NCBI GenBank assembly: GCA_016707005.1
Contig: JADJIQ010000001.1
Span: 308,001 to 372,000 of the forward strand
Reading direction: 5' to 3'
DNA from: Ignavibacteria bacterium
Lineage (GTDB): Bacteria; Bacteroidota; Ignavibacteria; Kapaibacteriales; Kapaibacteriaceae
DNA: 64,000 bases
The position numbers and the translations under genes were made by a program. Numbering within the stretch: the first letter of the stretch is position 1; each line of letters opens with the position of its first letter. This document shows positions 8,743 through 17,766 of the stretch, piece by piece. The notes below the pieces were generated by a model. It was given only the letters and a program-made list of their open reading frames with translations. It made no database searches and had not been told where the DNA came from.

Positions 8743-9846
8743 TTACACGATCACAAGTTCGCGCGGGGCGGTTGTAAGGATCTGCGGGCCGTTCGGCGTC
8801 ACAACCACATCATCTTCGATACGCATGCCGAACTTGCCCGGCAGATAGATCCCGGGCTCGATCGTGATCACACAATTGGATGGAATGGTCTCTCCCTTGT
8901 TCGCAGAAGAAACGCGCGGATTCTCGTGTACTTCGTACCCAAGTCCATGGCCAAGGGAATGACGGAAATACTCTCCGTAGCCGGCACGCTCAATAACCGT
9001 GCGTGCTGCTTTGTCGAGTTCCGCTGCTCCAACGCCGCTTACGGCTGCATCTAAGGCCGTCATGTGTGCATCATAGAGCACACCGAAGACCTCCATGACC
9101 TTCTTGCCCGGCGTGCCAACGCAGAAGGTGCGGGTCATGTCGCTATACAAGCCGTTGACGCAGCAACCAAAGTCCACGGTTACCACGTCGCCACTCTTGA
9201 TGACGGCAGAACTTGCTCTGCCATGGGGCATGGCACTGCGTACCCCTGCTACCACGATGATGTCGAAAGCATCCTTTTCAGAGCCGAGCTCACGCGTTGT
9301 AGAGGCGAGGAAGGTAGAGACCTGTTGTTCGGTCATTCCCGGCTTGAGAATTCCCAACATGCGTTCGTAGGCCGTACTTGCTATCTGAGCAGCATGGCTG
9401 ATACTTTTGATCTCGGCCGTACTCTTCACTCGTGTGATGTTCTCAACGATGTTTGACGTCTCTACGAGTTTTGCGCTACCGAGCGCCTTCTTCATCACCT
9501 TGTGTGAAGCCACGGAGTGTTTTGTAGGATCAAAGCCAACGGACTTCCAGGTCTTGGCCAGCCCCTTCTTTGCCACGGTTCCCCAGGAATCGCGATCGAT
9601 GATCACTTCAAGACCGTCGACCTTGATCAGTTCCTTGCGAACCTGTACTTCGTAGAGATCATTGGTGAAGAAGTAGGCCTTTCTTCCGGTGACAATGGCT
9701 AGTGCCGTTGATCCCGAAAAGCCAAAGAGGTAGCGCAGGCTTGGCACATGCGAGACCACGTATGCATCAAGCTTGTTGACCTTCATTGCAGCGCGAAGTG
9801 CGGCAATGCGCAGTTTCGCTGTGTTGGTTTGGGCGGATGTAGCCAT
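8743..9846 (-). CDS. M24 family aminopeptidase (Xaa-Pro peptidase type)
   Basis: A 367-residue metallopeptidase of the creatinase/prolidase fold (PepP/PepQ group), likely removing N-terminal residues next to proline. Residues 1-130 form the creatinase-like N-terminal domain (SHVPSLRYLFGFSGSTAL). The catalytic pita-bread domain follows, with the metal ligands in order: Asp in TVDFGC, Asp in YSDMTRTF, His in RHSLGHGLGYEVHE, Glu in TIEPGIYL and Glu in RIEDDVVV. All five are present, so the enzyme should be active. It sits 2 nt downstream of guaB and 6 nt upstream of the glycosyltransferase gene, an evident operon. Confidence 0.92.
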   Translation of the reverse strand: MATSAQTNTAKLRIAALRAAMKVNKLDAYVVSHVPSLRYLFGFSGSTALAIVTGRKAYFFTNDLYEVQVRKELIKVDGLEVIIDRDSWGTVAKKGLAKTWKSVGFDPTKHSVASHKVMKKALGSAKLVETSNIVENITRVKSTAEIKSISHAAQIASTAYERMLGILKPGMTEQQVSTFLASTTRELGSEKDAFDIIVVAGVRSAMPHGRASSAVIKSGDVVTVDFGCCVNGLYSDMTRTFCVGTPGKKVMEVFGVLYDAHMTALDAAVSGVGAAELDKAARTVIERAGYGEYFRHSLGHGLGYEVHENPRVSSANKGETIPSNCVITIEPGIYLPGKFGMRIEDDVVVTPNGPQILTTAPRELVIV

Positions 9847-9848
9847 GT

Positions 9849-11318
9849 TCAGCGGGTGTTATAGTTCGGTGATTCTTTTGTGATGATGATGTCATGCGGG
9901 TGCGACTCGCGCAGTCCGGCAGATGTCATACGGACGAACCGTGCATCACGTTTCATGTCTTCGATCGTTGAACAGCCACAGTATCCCATTGCTGCTCGGA
10001 GACCGCCAACGAGTTGATAGATTGTGTCGGCCACATTTCCTTTATATGGCACGCGGCCTTCAATACCTTCCGGAACGAGCTTTGCGATCTCGTCTTCTAC
10101 ATCTTGGAAGTACCGATCAGCGGACCCTTGGTTCATGGCACCAAGTGAACCCATGCCGCGATACATCTTGTAGGCACGGCCCTCAAGGAGCACTTTCTCT
10201 CCCGGAGACTCTTCATGACCGGCAAGCATACCGCCAACCATCACGGTGTCTGCACCGGCAGCGATGGCCTTGGCTACATCACCGGTCTGCTTGATGCCGC
10301 CATCGGCGATCACGGGGGTATTCGAGCGTGACGCAACCTCGGCAACATTCATCACGGCGGTGATCTGAGGAACGCCAACACCGGCCACTACACGTGTAGT
10401 GCAGATAGAGCCGGGGCCGATACCAACCTTGACCGCATCTGCACCGGCATCGATGAGCGCTTGTGCTGCTTCACCTGTGCCGATGTTGCCGGCGATCACG
10501 CTCAAAGATGAGTAGCGACCCTTGATGGCGCTTACCATCGTGATCACACCCTTTGTATGGCCATGTGCTGTGTCAACCACAACAACGTCAACTCCTGCAT
10601 CAACAAGTGCCGCCACCCGGTCCATCGTGTCAACGGCAATGCCGAGTCCGGCACCAACGAGCAGGCGACCTTGATCGTCCTTGGCTGCCTTCGGATATTT
10701 CTGCTTCTTTGAAATGTCCTTTACGGTCATCAACCCAACAAGTACTCCCGAGGCATCAACGATGGGGAGCTTCTCGATACGATGCTGATGAAGAATGCGC
10801 TCAGCATCTTCGAGTGTTGTCCCGATCGATGCAGTGATGAGACCTTCGCTTGTCATGATGTTGGCAACGGGTTCATCACTATTGAGTGCAAATCGCATAT
10901 CGCGATTGGTAACGATCCCTACAAGCCGGTTCTCACTATCGATCACTGGGAATCCCGAGACCTTGTACTTGGCCATCAGATCCTGTGCATCACGCACCGT
11001 GTTCTCTCGACGCATGGTGATAGGCTTACGGATCATGCCGCTCTCTGAGCGCTTCACACGGTCCACTTCCTCTGCCTGGCGTTCGATCGACATGTTCTTA
11101 TGGATGATCCCCAGGCCCCCTTCACGAGCGAGCGCAATGGACATCGACGACTCGGTTACCGTATCCATCGCAGCGCTGATGATCGGTATCCGAAGCTTGA
11201 TGTTGCGCGTAAGAAAGGCTGAGGTATCTGCGTCGCGGGGGAGTGTCTCCGAATACCGCGGAACTAGAAGTACATCATCAAATGTGATGCCTTCGCTGAG
11301 GATCTTTTCGAGTGCCAT
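9849..11318 (-). CDS. guaB: IMP dehydrogenase
   Basis: Catalyses NAD-dependent oxidation of IMP to XMP, the committed step of guanine nucleotide synthesis. The product is 489 residues. The start MALEKILSEGITFDD at 11318 is an ATG; a TTG two codons further upstream is less likely. The N-terminal barrel segment is followed by two CBS domains (about residues 90-205), the dinucleotide-binding barrel, the active-site loop GIGPGSICTTRVVAGVG with the nucleophilic Cys, the IMP-binding ADGGIKQTGD, and the flap with MGSLGAM. Length and order are standard. A TAnnTTTG box lies only 3 nt upstream of the ATG, so the message may be leaderless. It is first in the run with the M24 peptidase and glycosyltransferase genes. 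Confidence 0.97.
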   Translation of the reverse strand: MALEKILSEGITFDDVLLVPRYSETLPRDADTSAFLTRNIKLRIPIISAAMDTVTESSMSIALAREGGLGIIHKNMSIERQAEEVDRVKRSESGMIRKPITMRRENTVRDAQDLMAKYKVSGFPVIDSENRLVGIVTNRDMRFALNSDEPVANIMTSEGLITASIGTTLEDAERILHQHRIEKLPIVDASGVLVGLMTVKDISKKQKYPKAAKDDQGRLLVGAGLGIAVDTMDRVAALVDAGVDVVVVDTAHGHTKGVITMVSAIKGRYSSLSVIAGNIGTGEAAQALIDAGADAVKVGIGPGSICTTRVVAGVGVPQITAVMNVAEVASRSNTPVIADGGIKQTGDVAKAIAAGADTVMVGGMLAGHEESPGEKVLLEGRAYKMYRGMGSLGAMNQGSADRYFQDVEDEIAKLVPEGIEGRVPYKGNVADTIYQLVGGLRAAMGYCGCSTIEDMKRDARFVRMTSAGLRESHPHDIIITKESPNYNTR

Positions 11319-11321
11319 AGG

Positions 11322-11329
11322 CAAAAATA
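11322..11329 (-). promoter_or_regulatory. Bacteroidota-type -7 element abutting guaB
   Basis: On the minus strand this reads TATTTTTG, an exact TAnnTTTG match. Only 3 nt separate it from the guaB ATG, so transcription from here would start at or within a few bases of the start codon. Confidence 0.45.
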
Positions 11330-11340
11330 GCCAAATGAAC

Positions 11341-11489
11341 AGCGAATAGCGAATTCAGAATAGCGAATAGCGAATAGCGAATAGTGAATCAAAGGTCACC
11401 ATCAACCATTCGCTATTCACTATTTGCTATTCGCTATTCGCTATTCGCTATTCGCTATTCGCTATTCGCTGTTCGCTATTCGCTATTCG
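11341..11489. repeat. Head-to-head heptamer repeat arrays (agcgaat / attcgct)
   Basis: The whole guaB-atpC spacer is repetitive. From 11341 to 11390 the unit AGCGAAT recurs with period 7. From about 11407 to 11489 its reverse complement ATTCGCT recurs about eleven times, with variants such as CACTATT and GTTCGCT. A 17-nt non-repeat segment separates the arms. The two arms are complementary over about 40 nt and could form a long hairpin in DNA or RNA. The right arm runs up to the atpC stop codon. Confidence 0.95.
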
Positions 11490-11906
11490 CTACTCCGCCT
11501 GCAATCGTGCGGCGCGGATCCGTGCCTCGGCCCAATGCAATTCTTTGCGAGCGAGTTCGCGTGCATTTCTGTCAGGATCTGAATCTGCCTTGGCGCGTGA
11601 CGATGCAAGATCATTTTCTGCGCTGGCAACATCGATGTCCTTGGCCTGAAGGATGTCTTGTACAACGATATTCACGTTGTTCTTGAGAACTTCAATGAAC
11701 CCTTCGCGTGCTGCGAAGTACGACACGTGGTTCTTCTCATCCTCGATCTTCAGCACGCCGATATCCAACGAAGAGATGATCGGTGCGTGATTATAAAGGA
11801 TTTGGAAGGGGCTTTGTGATCCCGGTACGCTTACAGCGAGTGCTGTGCCTTCGTAGGCCGTTGCGCGCGGGGTAACAACGCTGACGTTGAGGATGTGTTC
11901 AGACAT
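11490..11906 (-). CDS. atpC: ATP synthase F1 epsilon subunit
   Basis: The 138-residue epsilon subunit of the F1 sector, which couples the central stalk and can inhibit hydrolysis. I start it at 11906 (MSEHILNVSVVTPRATAYEG), directly after the atpD stop with a 1-nt gap. The longer open frame upstream only overlaps atpD. The N-terminal beta-sandwich has the characteristic QILYNHAPIISSLDIG segment, and the C-terminal helical pair is A/E/R-rich (ENDLASSRAKADSD...RKELHWAEARIRAARLQ). It is paired only with atpD here; the alpha, gamma, delta and Fo genes are not in the window. A separate atpDC pair is known from Chlorobi and relatives. Confidence 0.95.
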   Translation of the reverse strand: MSEHILNVSVVTPRATAYEGTALAVSVPGSQSPFQILYNHAPIISSLDIGVLKIEDEKNHVSYFAAREGFIEVLKNNVNIVVQDILQAKDIDVASAENDLASSRAKADSDPDRNARELARKELHWAEARIRAARLQAE

Positions 11907-11907
11907 A

Positions 11908-13317
11908 TTAGTTCTGCGACTTCTTGTAGGCTTCCAATACTTCGTCGAGCGTGCCCTTATAGCTGAAGTAGCCTTCCGGCACATCATCCACGTCTCCATC
12001 AAGGATGGCCTTGAAGCCAGCGATGGTGTCGTTGATCTTTACGTAGCGACCAGGGAAGCCGGTGAACTGCTCGGCTACGTGGAATGGCTGGGAGAAGAAT
12101 CGTTGGATCTTGCGAGCACGGTACACCGTCAACTTGTCTTCATCAGAAAGTTCATCCATACCGAGGATCGAGATGATGTCCTGAAGGTCCTTGTAGGTCT
12201 GAAGGATCTTCTTCACGCGTGTTGCCGTGTTGTAGTGGAGCTCACCGATGATCAGCGGGTCAAGGATCCGTGAGGTGGAATCGAGTGGATCCACAGCTGG
12301 ATAGATACCAAGCTCTGCGATCTGACGGCTGAGAACCGTAGTAGCATCAAGGTGGCTGAAGGTGTTGGCAGGTGCTGGGTCAGTAAGGTCATCAGCAGGA
12401 ACGTACACAGCTTGCACAGACGTGATGGAACCGCGATCCGTTGAGGCGATACGTTCTTGGAGGGCGCCCATTTCCGTTGCCAACGTTGGCTGGTAACCTA
12501 CGGCAGAAGGCATACGACCGAGAAGGGCCGATACTTCAGAACCGGCCTGTGTGAAGCGGAAGATGTTGTCAACGAAGAGAAGAACGTCCCGACCTTCTTC
12601 GTCACGGAAGTACTCGGCCATTGTAAGTGCCGTAAGAGCAACACGAGCACGAGCTCCCGGTGGTTCGTTCATCTGACCGAATACAAGTGCTGTCTTGTCG
12701 ATAACGCCGGACTCTGTCATTTCGAGGTAAAGGTCATTTCCTTCACGAGTACGCTCACCAACACCGGCAAACACGGAGTAACCGCCGTGCTGCTTTGCGA
12801 TGTTGTGAATGAGCTCCTGGATGATAACGGTCTTGCCAACACCCGCACCACCGAAGAGACCTGTTTTGCCACCCTTTGTGAACGGCTCAATGAGGTCGAT
12901 CACCTTGATGCCTGTTTCGAACATCTCCTTCTGTGTTGAGAGCGTTGCGAAATTCGGAGCAGAACGGTGAATGGACCAACGTTTTTCGCTTGCGATCGGG
13001 CCCTTGTTGTCGATCCCATCACCGATCACATTGATCAATCTTCCTAGAACGCCTGGTCCTACCGGAACGGAGATCGGTGCGCCTGTGTCAACGACTTCCA
13101 TTCCGCGGACAAGGCCGTCAGTGGAGTCGATGGAGATCGCACGAACGCGATCTTCACCAAGGTGCTGCTGCACTTCACAGACGAGGACCTCTGCCTTGCC
13201 TGTTTCGATCGATGTACGATCGACCGTGAGTGCGTTAAGTACGGCTGGAATATGGCCATCGCCGAATTCGACGTCGATGACTGGTCCGATGACCTGAACG
13301 ATACGACCCTTGTTCAT
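11908..13317 (-). CDS. atpD: ATP synthase F1 beta subunit
   Basis: The 469-residue catalytic beta subunit of F1 ATP synthase. The start at 13317 gives MNKGRIVQVIGPVIDVEF, the usual beta N-terminus. The frame extends 13 codons upstream without conserved sequence. Nucleotide-binding motifs are GGAGVGKT (Walker A), the Glu of GVGERTREGND, and LLFVDNIFRFTQAGSEVS (Walker B region). The family signature appears as PAVDPLDSTSR, and DELSDEDKLTVYRARK is the DELSEED-type regulatory loop. Everything needed for catalysis is present. The divergent neighbour at 13441 is unrelated in function. Confidence 0.98.
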   Translation of the reverse strand: MNKGRIVQVIGPVIDVEFGDGHIPAVLNALTVDRTSIETGKAEVLVCEVQQHLGEDRVRAISIDSTDGLVRGMEVVDTGAPISVPVGPGVLGRLINVIGDGIDNKGPIASEKRWSIHRSAPNFATLSTQKEMFETGIKVIDLIEPFTKGGKTGLFGGAGVGKTVIIQELIHNIAKQHGGYSVFAGVGERTREGNDLYLEMTESGVIDKTALVFGQMNEPPGARARVALTALTMAEYFRDEEGRDVLLFVDNIFRFTQAGSEVSALLGRMPSAVGYQPTLATEMGALQERIASTDRGSITSVQAVYVPADDLTDPAPANTFSHLDATTVLSRQIAELGIYPAVDPLDSTSRILDPLIIGELHYNTATRVKKILQTYKDLQDIISILGMDELSDEDKLTVYRARKIQRFFSQPFHVAEQFTGFPGRYVKINDTIAGFKAILDGDVDDVPEGYFSYKGTLDEVLEAYKKSQN

Positions 13318-13440
13318 GATGTTCTCGTTGAAGGGGGCTTGGGAGGATGTAATCAATAAAGTCTATAAAAATAAGGACATCGTTTGAATCGTCGGTAGAA
13401 AACTCCGCTGAGTTCTCCACAGCCCCCTAAATTCATACCC

Positions 13441-15009
13441 ATGAAGCAGCCTCTTTGTGGCTTGTTGGTGCTCTTTAGCCTCGTGACTTTGGCGCGTGCT
13501 GACGGGCCGGACAGATCGACATGCCCGGAATCTCTCGCATGGTTGGTGGATCAAGTAGAGTGGGTGGTGCCAAGCGCTGGTCCCAAAGATGCCCTTCGTT
13601 CAAGAAGGCTTGTGGTGATTCATATGCGCGAGTATGGCAACTCTAGGGAGGTTGCCAACGCCGTCATGGTATGGCAGGCAAAGTCTCCCTCACCCAATGT
13701 GGAGGTTCTGTGCGTCTGGAGTTCGATCAGCGGTATGGAGCTTACCCGTCAGATCACCACGCTTCCAGGGTCGTGGAGCCACGTCCGGGATTACCAACAC
13801 ATTCCCGGTCTCCTCTGGTCACTACCTACCGGCCCCGCCATCGTGGCCGCCTACAACGAATCTGGCGTCAATGTGTGGCACGTGGAGGCCGACTCAACGA
13901 TCGGTTACGTGATCGACCGTTGGGTAGAACAAGGTATCGTCCCCCCGGATCCATCTTTGCCGATAAACACCGTCGATGTTCGTCGGTGTTCCATGGAGCT
14001 ACGTGCGTCATCCCCTGGATCAGGAGGTGCAGTAGCTGGAGGAGCTGATAAGGGAAAGCGGTGCTGGGTGCGGCGCGCGAACGGATCTTCAGTCCTGCGT
14101 GCCGTGATCGAATTCTTGCAGCCTGAGGCCGAGGTGACGAATGTGGCGCATGCAGAGAGTACTGACACGCTGTATGATCTCGACCTTGTAGTTCCAGCAA
14201 CGATGGACCGGGCAAGGATCTGCGACTCGCTCGTGAACGTTCTGTCCTCGCGGTTTGGTCTGATCGCCGTGCACGAGGAAGTCTCCTACGTTCGACCGAT
14301 CCTGAACGTAACCGATAGTGCCCTCTTGAGTTCACATACAAACCCAGGAACTTCGTGTCTCACCATCGGTGAGGTCGTTCGTATGTGGTCCCGCCGTTAC
14401 AATGAGCGCGTAGCGGTGTTCTACACGTGGATGGATACGGCTACCATCGATATCCCCATTCGATGGGATCGAAGCGATTCAACGAATCAAGACCTCGCTC
14501 GTGCTGGACTGTCTGTTGTGAATAGGTGGCGCACTACACAACAATGGGTGATCCGTCCTCGCGGTGTACCGGAGTCCGAGGTTGTGTACCTGCTTGGTCG
14601 AACGTATGCCATGCCAACCATTAGTGCGTTGGTCCATCATGTCGATGGGCGCACGTGGTATGGGATGGAAGCGGGCATCATTTCCGGGAGCCTCAACTCG
14701 GGACACGGATTCTACGGCATCATGGGGTATCGGGTATGTGCTGAATACCAACATGCCGATCGGGGGATAGGGGGCTTCTCGATTGGCCTGGACATGAGCA
14801 GCTTCTTCGTGCTTCGAATGCGCTGTGGGATGTACACGGACTTTGAGGACCTGCTGTGGGTGAGTGTGATTCCGGAGATCGGTCTTGGGTATGTTGGCCG
14901 AGTTGCTCTCACCGTGGGAGGCACCATTCCCATAATTGGCATGCCAGCCGTCCCGGCATCTGTGCGTGTCTCCGCTACCTACAACTTTCTGCCGGCTGGT
15001 GCACGATGA
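13441..15009 (+). CDS. Secreted protein of unknown function with redoxin-like and barrel-like parts
   Basis: A 522-residue exported protein that I do not recognise as a whole. It has a signal peptide (MKQPLCGLLVLFSLVTLARA). Residues about 55-150 pattern like a thioredoxin fold (RLVVIHMREY...VEVLCVWSS), but the position where redoxins carry CxxC reads REYGNS, so no redox Cys pair is present. Around residues 240-285 there is a segment resembling the DUF3738/TIGR03435 family (LVNVLSSRFGLIAVHEE), which in some Bacteroidota is found together with redoxin domains. The last 120 residues alternate glycine and aromatic residues and end in a strand (RVSATYNF), like an outer-membrane barrel. All domain names here are tentative. 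It stands alone between divergent atpD and an octamer array. Confidence 0.5.
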   Translation: MKQPLCGLLVLFSLVTLARADGPDRSTCPESLAWLVDQVEWVVPSAGPKDALRSRRLVVIHMREYGNSREVANAVMVWQAKSPSPNVEVLCVWSSISGMELTRQITTLPGSWSHVRDYQHIPGLLWSLPTGPAIVAAYNESGVNVWHVEADSTIGYVIDRWVEQGIVPPDPSLPINTVDVRRCSMELRASSPGSGGAVAGGADKGKRCWVRRANGSSVLRAVIEFLQPEAEVTNVAHAESTDTLYDLDLVVPATMDRARICDSLVNVLSSRFGLIAVHEEVSYVRPILNVTDSALLSSHTNPGTSCLTIGEVVRMWSRRYNERVAVFYTWMDTATIDIPIRWDRSDSTNQDLARAGLSVVNRWRTTQQWVIRPRGVPESEVVYLLGRTYAMPTISALVHHVDGRTWYGMEAGIISGSLNSGHGFYGIMGYRVCAEYQHADRGIGGFSIGLDMSSFFVLRMRCGMYTDFEDLLWVSVIPEIGLGYVGRVALTVGGTIPIIGMPAVPASVRVSATYNFLPAGAR

Positions 15010-15070
15010 GGGACCATGCTGGTTCACACGCCTACAAGCCCAATTCTGTGGTATTTTTGTTGGCTGTAAT

Positions 15071-15112
15071 CGTAACCCCGTAACCCCGTAACCCCGTAAC
15101 CCCGTAACCCCT
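15071..15112. repeat. Octamer array (gtaacccc) ending at a start codon
   Basis: About five tandem copies of GTAACCCC with exact 8-bp period. The last copy runs into the thiolase start codon at 15113 (CCCCT then ATG), so the usual ribosome-binding region is made of repeat. The same unit recurs at 28537-28627. Confidence 0.95.
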
Positions 15113-16282
15113 ATGACCTACATCGTCTCTGCCGCCCGCACCCCTATCGGATCTCTTCTTGGATCTCTGAGCGACCTCAGTGCACCGCAACTCGGTGCCA
15201 TCGCTATCAAGGCCGCCGTTGAACGGGCAAAGATCAGCCCTGACGTCATCAGCGAGGTGATCATGGGCAATGTTCTCACAGGCGGTGTTGGCCAAGCGCC
15301 GGCGCGCCAGGCAACAATCTTCTCTGGTCTTCCAAAGTCCGTTCCTGCTATGACCATTAATAAGGTCTGTGGTTCGGGTCTGAAGGCAGTGATGTTGGGC
15401 GACCAAGCCATTCGTTGCGGAGATGCTCAGATCGTGGTCGCCGGCGGACAGGAATCCATGACCAATGCTCCTCATGCAATGCTCGATTCGCGTAAGGGCG
15501 TCAAATTCGGCAACGCCCGCATGGTGGACCTGATGCAATGGGATGGTCTGTGGGATGTGTACAATCAAACCGGAATGGGAGACGCCGCAGAGCTTTGTGC
15601 CTCGGAATGTAACCTCAGCCGTGATATGCAGGATGAATACACGATCGAATCGTATCAGCGAGCACAGGAAGCACAGAAGAATGGTTGGTTCTCGGATGAG
15701 ATCGTTCCGGTCACGGTTACCGGACGTAAGGGTGACGTGATCGTTGATACCGACGAAGAGCCGATGAAGGTGAACTTCGACAAGCTCAAAACACTCAAGC
15801 CGGCCTTCAAGAAAGACGGTACAGTAACAGCCGCCAGTTCATCGTCGATCAATGACGGTGCAGCAGCAATTGTTCTCGCATCTGAAGCAGCTCTTACCGT
15901 ACACGACTGCGAGCCGATGGCACGCATCATCGCTCAAGCATCCTTCGCTCAGGATCCGATGTGGTTCACCACGTCACCAGTGGAAGCGATCAAGAACGTT
16001 GTTGCTAAGGCTGGTCTCAAGCTCGATGATATCGACCTCTTTGAGATCAACGAAGCTTTCGCTGTTGTTGCTCTTGTCGCGAAACAGCAACTCGGTATCC
16101 CACGCGAAAAGATCAACGTGCAGGGCGGCGCCGTTGCCCTTGGTCACCCGATCGGCGCCAGCGGCGCTCGTATCCTTACCACGCTGCTGTATTCACTGAA
16201 GCGTCAGGGTAAGAAGTACGGTCTTGCAACCTTGTGCATCGGCGGCGGAGAAGCCTCAGCCGTTGTGGTGGAGATGGTGTAA
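15113..16282 (+). CDS. Acetyl-CoA C-acetyltransferase (thiolase)
   Basis: A 389-residue thiolase, either biosynthetic (two acetyl-CoA to acetoacetyl-CoA) or degradative (beta-oxidation). Catalytic residues are all visible: the nucleophilic Cys in NKVCGSGLKAVM (about residue 87), His in NEAFAVV...GGAVALGHPIGASGAR, and the second Cys in LCIGGGEASAVVVE near the C-terminus. Size and spacing match AtoB/PhaA/FadA-type enzymes. No Shine-Dalgarno sequence is visible, because the upstream bases are the octamer array. The neighbours (isocitrate dehydrogenase downstream; acyl-CoA dehydrogenase and acetyl-CoA hydrolase elsewhere in the window) favour acyl-CoA catabolism, but direction cannot be decided from sequence. 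Confidence 0.95.
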   Translation: MTYIVSAARTPIGSLLGSLSDLSAPQLGAIAIKAAVERAKISPDVISEVIMGNVLTGGVGQAPARQATIFSGLPKSVPAMTINKVCGSGLKAVMLGDQAIRCGDAQIVVAGGQESMTNAPHAMLDSRKGVKFGNARMVDLMQWDGLWDVYNQTGMGDAAELCASECNLSRDMQDEYTIESYQRAQEAQKNGWFSDEIVPVTVTGRKGDVIVDTDEEPMKVNFDKLKTLKPAFKKDGTVTAASSSSINDGAAAIVLASEAALTVHDCEPMARIIAQASFAQDPMWFTTSPVEAIKNVVAKAGLKLDDIDLFEINEAFAVVALVAKQQLGIPREKINVQGGAVALGHPIGASGARILTTLLYSLKRQGKKYGLATLCIGGGEASAVVVEMV

Positions 16283-16358
16283 GAGAAGAGGCGAAGAGGC
16301 GAAGAGGCGAAGAGGCGAAGAGGCGAAGGGGCGAAGGGGCGAAGGGGCGAAGAGGCGA
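16283..16358. repeat. Octamer array (gaagaggc) after thiolase stop
   Basis: About nine tandem copies of GAAGAGGC, three of them in the variant GAAGGGGC, with exact 8-bp period. The array starts directly after the thiolase stop codon (16280-16282) and ends 28 nt before the isocitrate dehydrogenase start. It is purine-only on the plus strand apart from one C per unit. Confidence 0.95.
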
Positions 16359-16386
16359 TCTAACAAATAAAAATCAATGAGGAACA

Positions 16387-17766
16387 ATGAAGACGATTAC
16401 GTTGATCGAAGGTGATGGGATTGGTCCAGAGATCTGTGAGAGTGTTGTGGCGGTCTTTGCTGCAGCTAAGGTTCCGGTGACATGGGAAAAGGCCATCGCA
16501 GGCTTGGAGGCGATCGAGAAGTTCGGGAATGGTGTGCCCCCTGAAACATTTGATAGTATCACAAAGAACAAGATCGCGCTGAAGGGGCCTACAACAACGC
16601 CGGTGGGTGGTGGTCATAAGAGCGTGAACGTCACCATCCGCAAGGGACTTGAGCTCTATGCGAATGTCCGTCTGGCGAAGTCCATGCCTGCTGTAGAGAC
16701 GCGCTTCGACGGAGTGGACATCCTCATCATTCGTGAGAATGTTGAGGACCTCTATGCGGGGATCGAACAGTTCCAAACGCCCAACGTGGCGCAGTGCCTG
16801 AAGCTCATTACACGTCAAGGCTCCATGGCTGTGATACGCTATGCCTTCGAAGAGGCACGCAAGCTCGGCCGCAAGAAGGTTACCTGCGTACACAAGGCGA
16901 ACATCATGAAGATCACGGACGGACTCTTCCTCGAAGTGTTCCGTCAGGTGGCTGCCGAGTACACAGATATTGAAGCCAACGACATCATCGTTGACAACTG
17001 CTGTATGCAACTGGTGTCGCGTCCGGAACAGTTTGACGTGCTCGTTCTTCCAAATCTCTACGGCGATATCGTCTCCGACCTTTGTGCTGGTATCGTGGGT
17101 GGCCTTGGTGTTGCTCCTGGTGGTAACATCGGAAGGAATTGCGCGGTGTTCGAAGCCGTTCATGGATCGGCACCGGATATCGCAGGGAAGGGGCTTGCCA
17201 ATCCAACAGCTATTCTTCTCTCGGGTGTTCAAATGCTCCAATACATGGGCCATATCGGACACGCAGAGATGATCCAAGATGCTCTCACCGCAACCTTGGC
17301 CGCAGGGGTCAAGACTCGTGACCTTGGTGGTTCAGCATCGACAAAAGAATTCACAGATGCTGTGATCGCCAGGCTACATCCGAACCATGACGTGGATATC
17401 ACGCCGGTTGCCACTGTGACCCCGGCCTTCCATGCTCCTGAGGTGATCAATGAAGAGTGGACGTTGCGCGGTGCCGATGTATTCGTTGAGCATCGAGGCG
17501 GTCTTCCTGCTATGCCAGAGTCTGTTGGTCCATTTACACTTCGTATGCTCTCCAATCGTGGAACAAAGGTGTGGCCCGGACCTACTCCGGATATTCTGCT
17601 CGTAGATCAGTTCCGGTGTCGCTACATGGCAGACGGTTCCGTTACTCGCACGGACGTTATTGAGTTGCTCAACGAGGTAACAAGTAAGGGTAAGATGTGG
17701 TGCCATGTGGAACTTCTCCATGATGCCTCGGGTCAGGCTAGATATTCTAAAGCGCAGGGTGAATGA
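16387..17766 (+). CDS. icd: Isocitrate dehydrogenase (Thermus/Rickettsia type)
   Basis: Oxidative decarboxylation of isocitrate to 2-oxoglutarate in the TCA cycle. The protein is 459 residues. The first 340 form the beta-decarboxylating dehydrogenase core: IEGDGIGPEI at the N-terminus, the substrate loop GPTTTPVGGGHKSVNV, RENVEDLYAG, the catalytic Lys region HKANIMKITDG, NLYGDIVSDLCAG with metal-binding Asp, and the coenzyme loop EAVHGSAPDIAGKGLANP. A C-terminal extension of about 120 residues (TLRGADVFVEHRGGLP onward) is typical of the larger Thermus-type NADP isocitrate dehydrogenases and separates it from isopropylmalate dehydrogenase. The stop overlaps the next start (ATGA), so it is translationally coupled to the TamB-like gene. 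Confidence 0.92.
   Translation: MKTITLIEGDGIGPEICESVVAVFAAAKVPVTWEKAIAGLEAIEKFGNGVPPETFDSITKNKIALKGPTTTPVGGGHKSVNVTIRKGLELYANVRLAKSMPAVETRFDGVDILIIRENVEDLYAGIEQFQTPNVAQCLKLITRQGSMAVIRYAFEEARKLGRKKVTCVHKANIMKITDGLFLEVFRQVAAEYTDIEANDIIVDNCCMQLVSRPEQFDVLVLPNLYGDIVSDLCAGIVGGLGVAPGGNIGRNCAVFEAVHGSAPDIAGKGLANPTAILLSGVQMLQYMGHIGHAEMIQDALTATLAAGVKTRDLGGSASTKEFTDAVIARLHPNHDVDITPVATVTPAFHAPEVINEEWTLRGADVFVEHRGGLPAMPESVGPFTLRMLSNRGTKVWPGPTPDILLVDQFRCRYMADGSVTRTDVIELLNEVTSKGKMWCHVELLHDASGQARYSKAQGE

Noticed and set aside
11384..11686. Open frame translating the heptamer array into a periodic peptide (repeats of RYSLFAI)
   Set aside because: It is antisense to atpC, starts inside the repeat array, and periodic peptides are expected from a 7-bp repeat; no start signal is present.
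13868..14341. Sizeable minus-strand open frame inside the orphan secreted protein gene
   Set aside because: Its translation is Arg-rich with no domain pattern, and the plus strand carries a signal peptide and coherent folds; it is a shadow frame.
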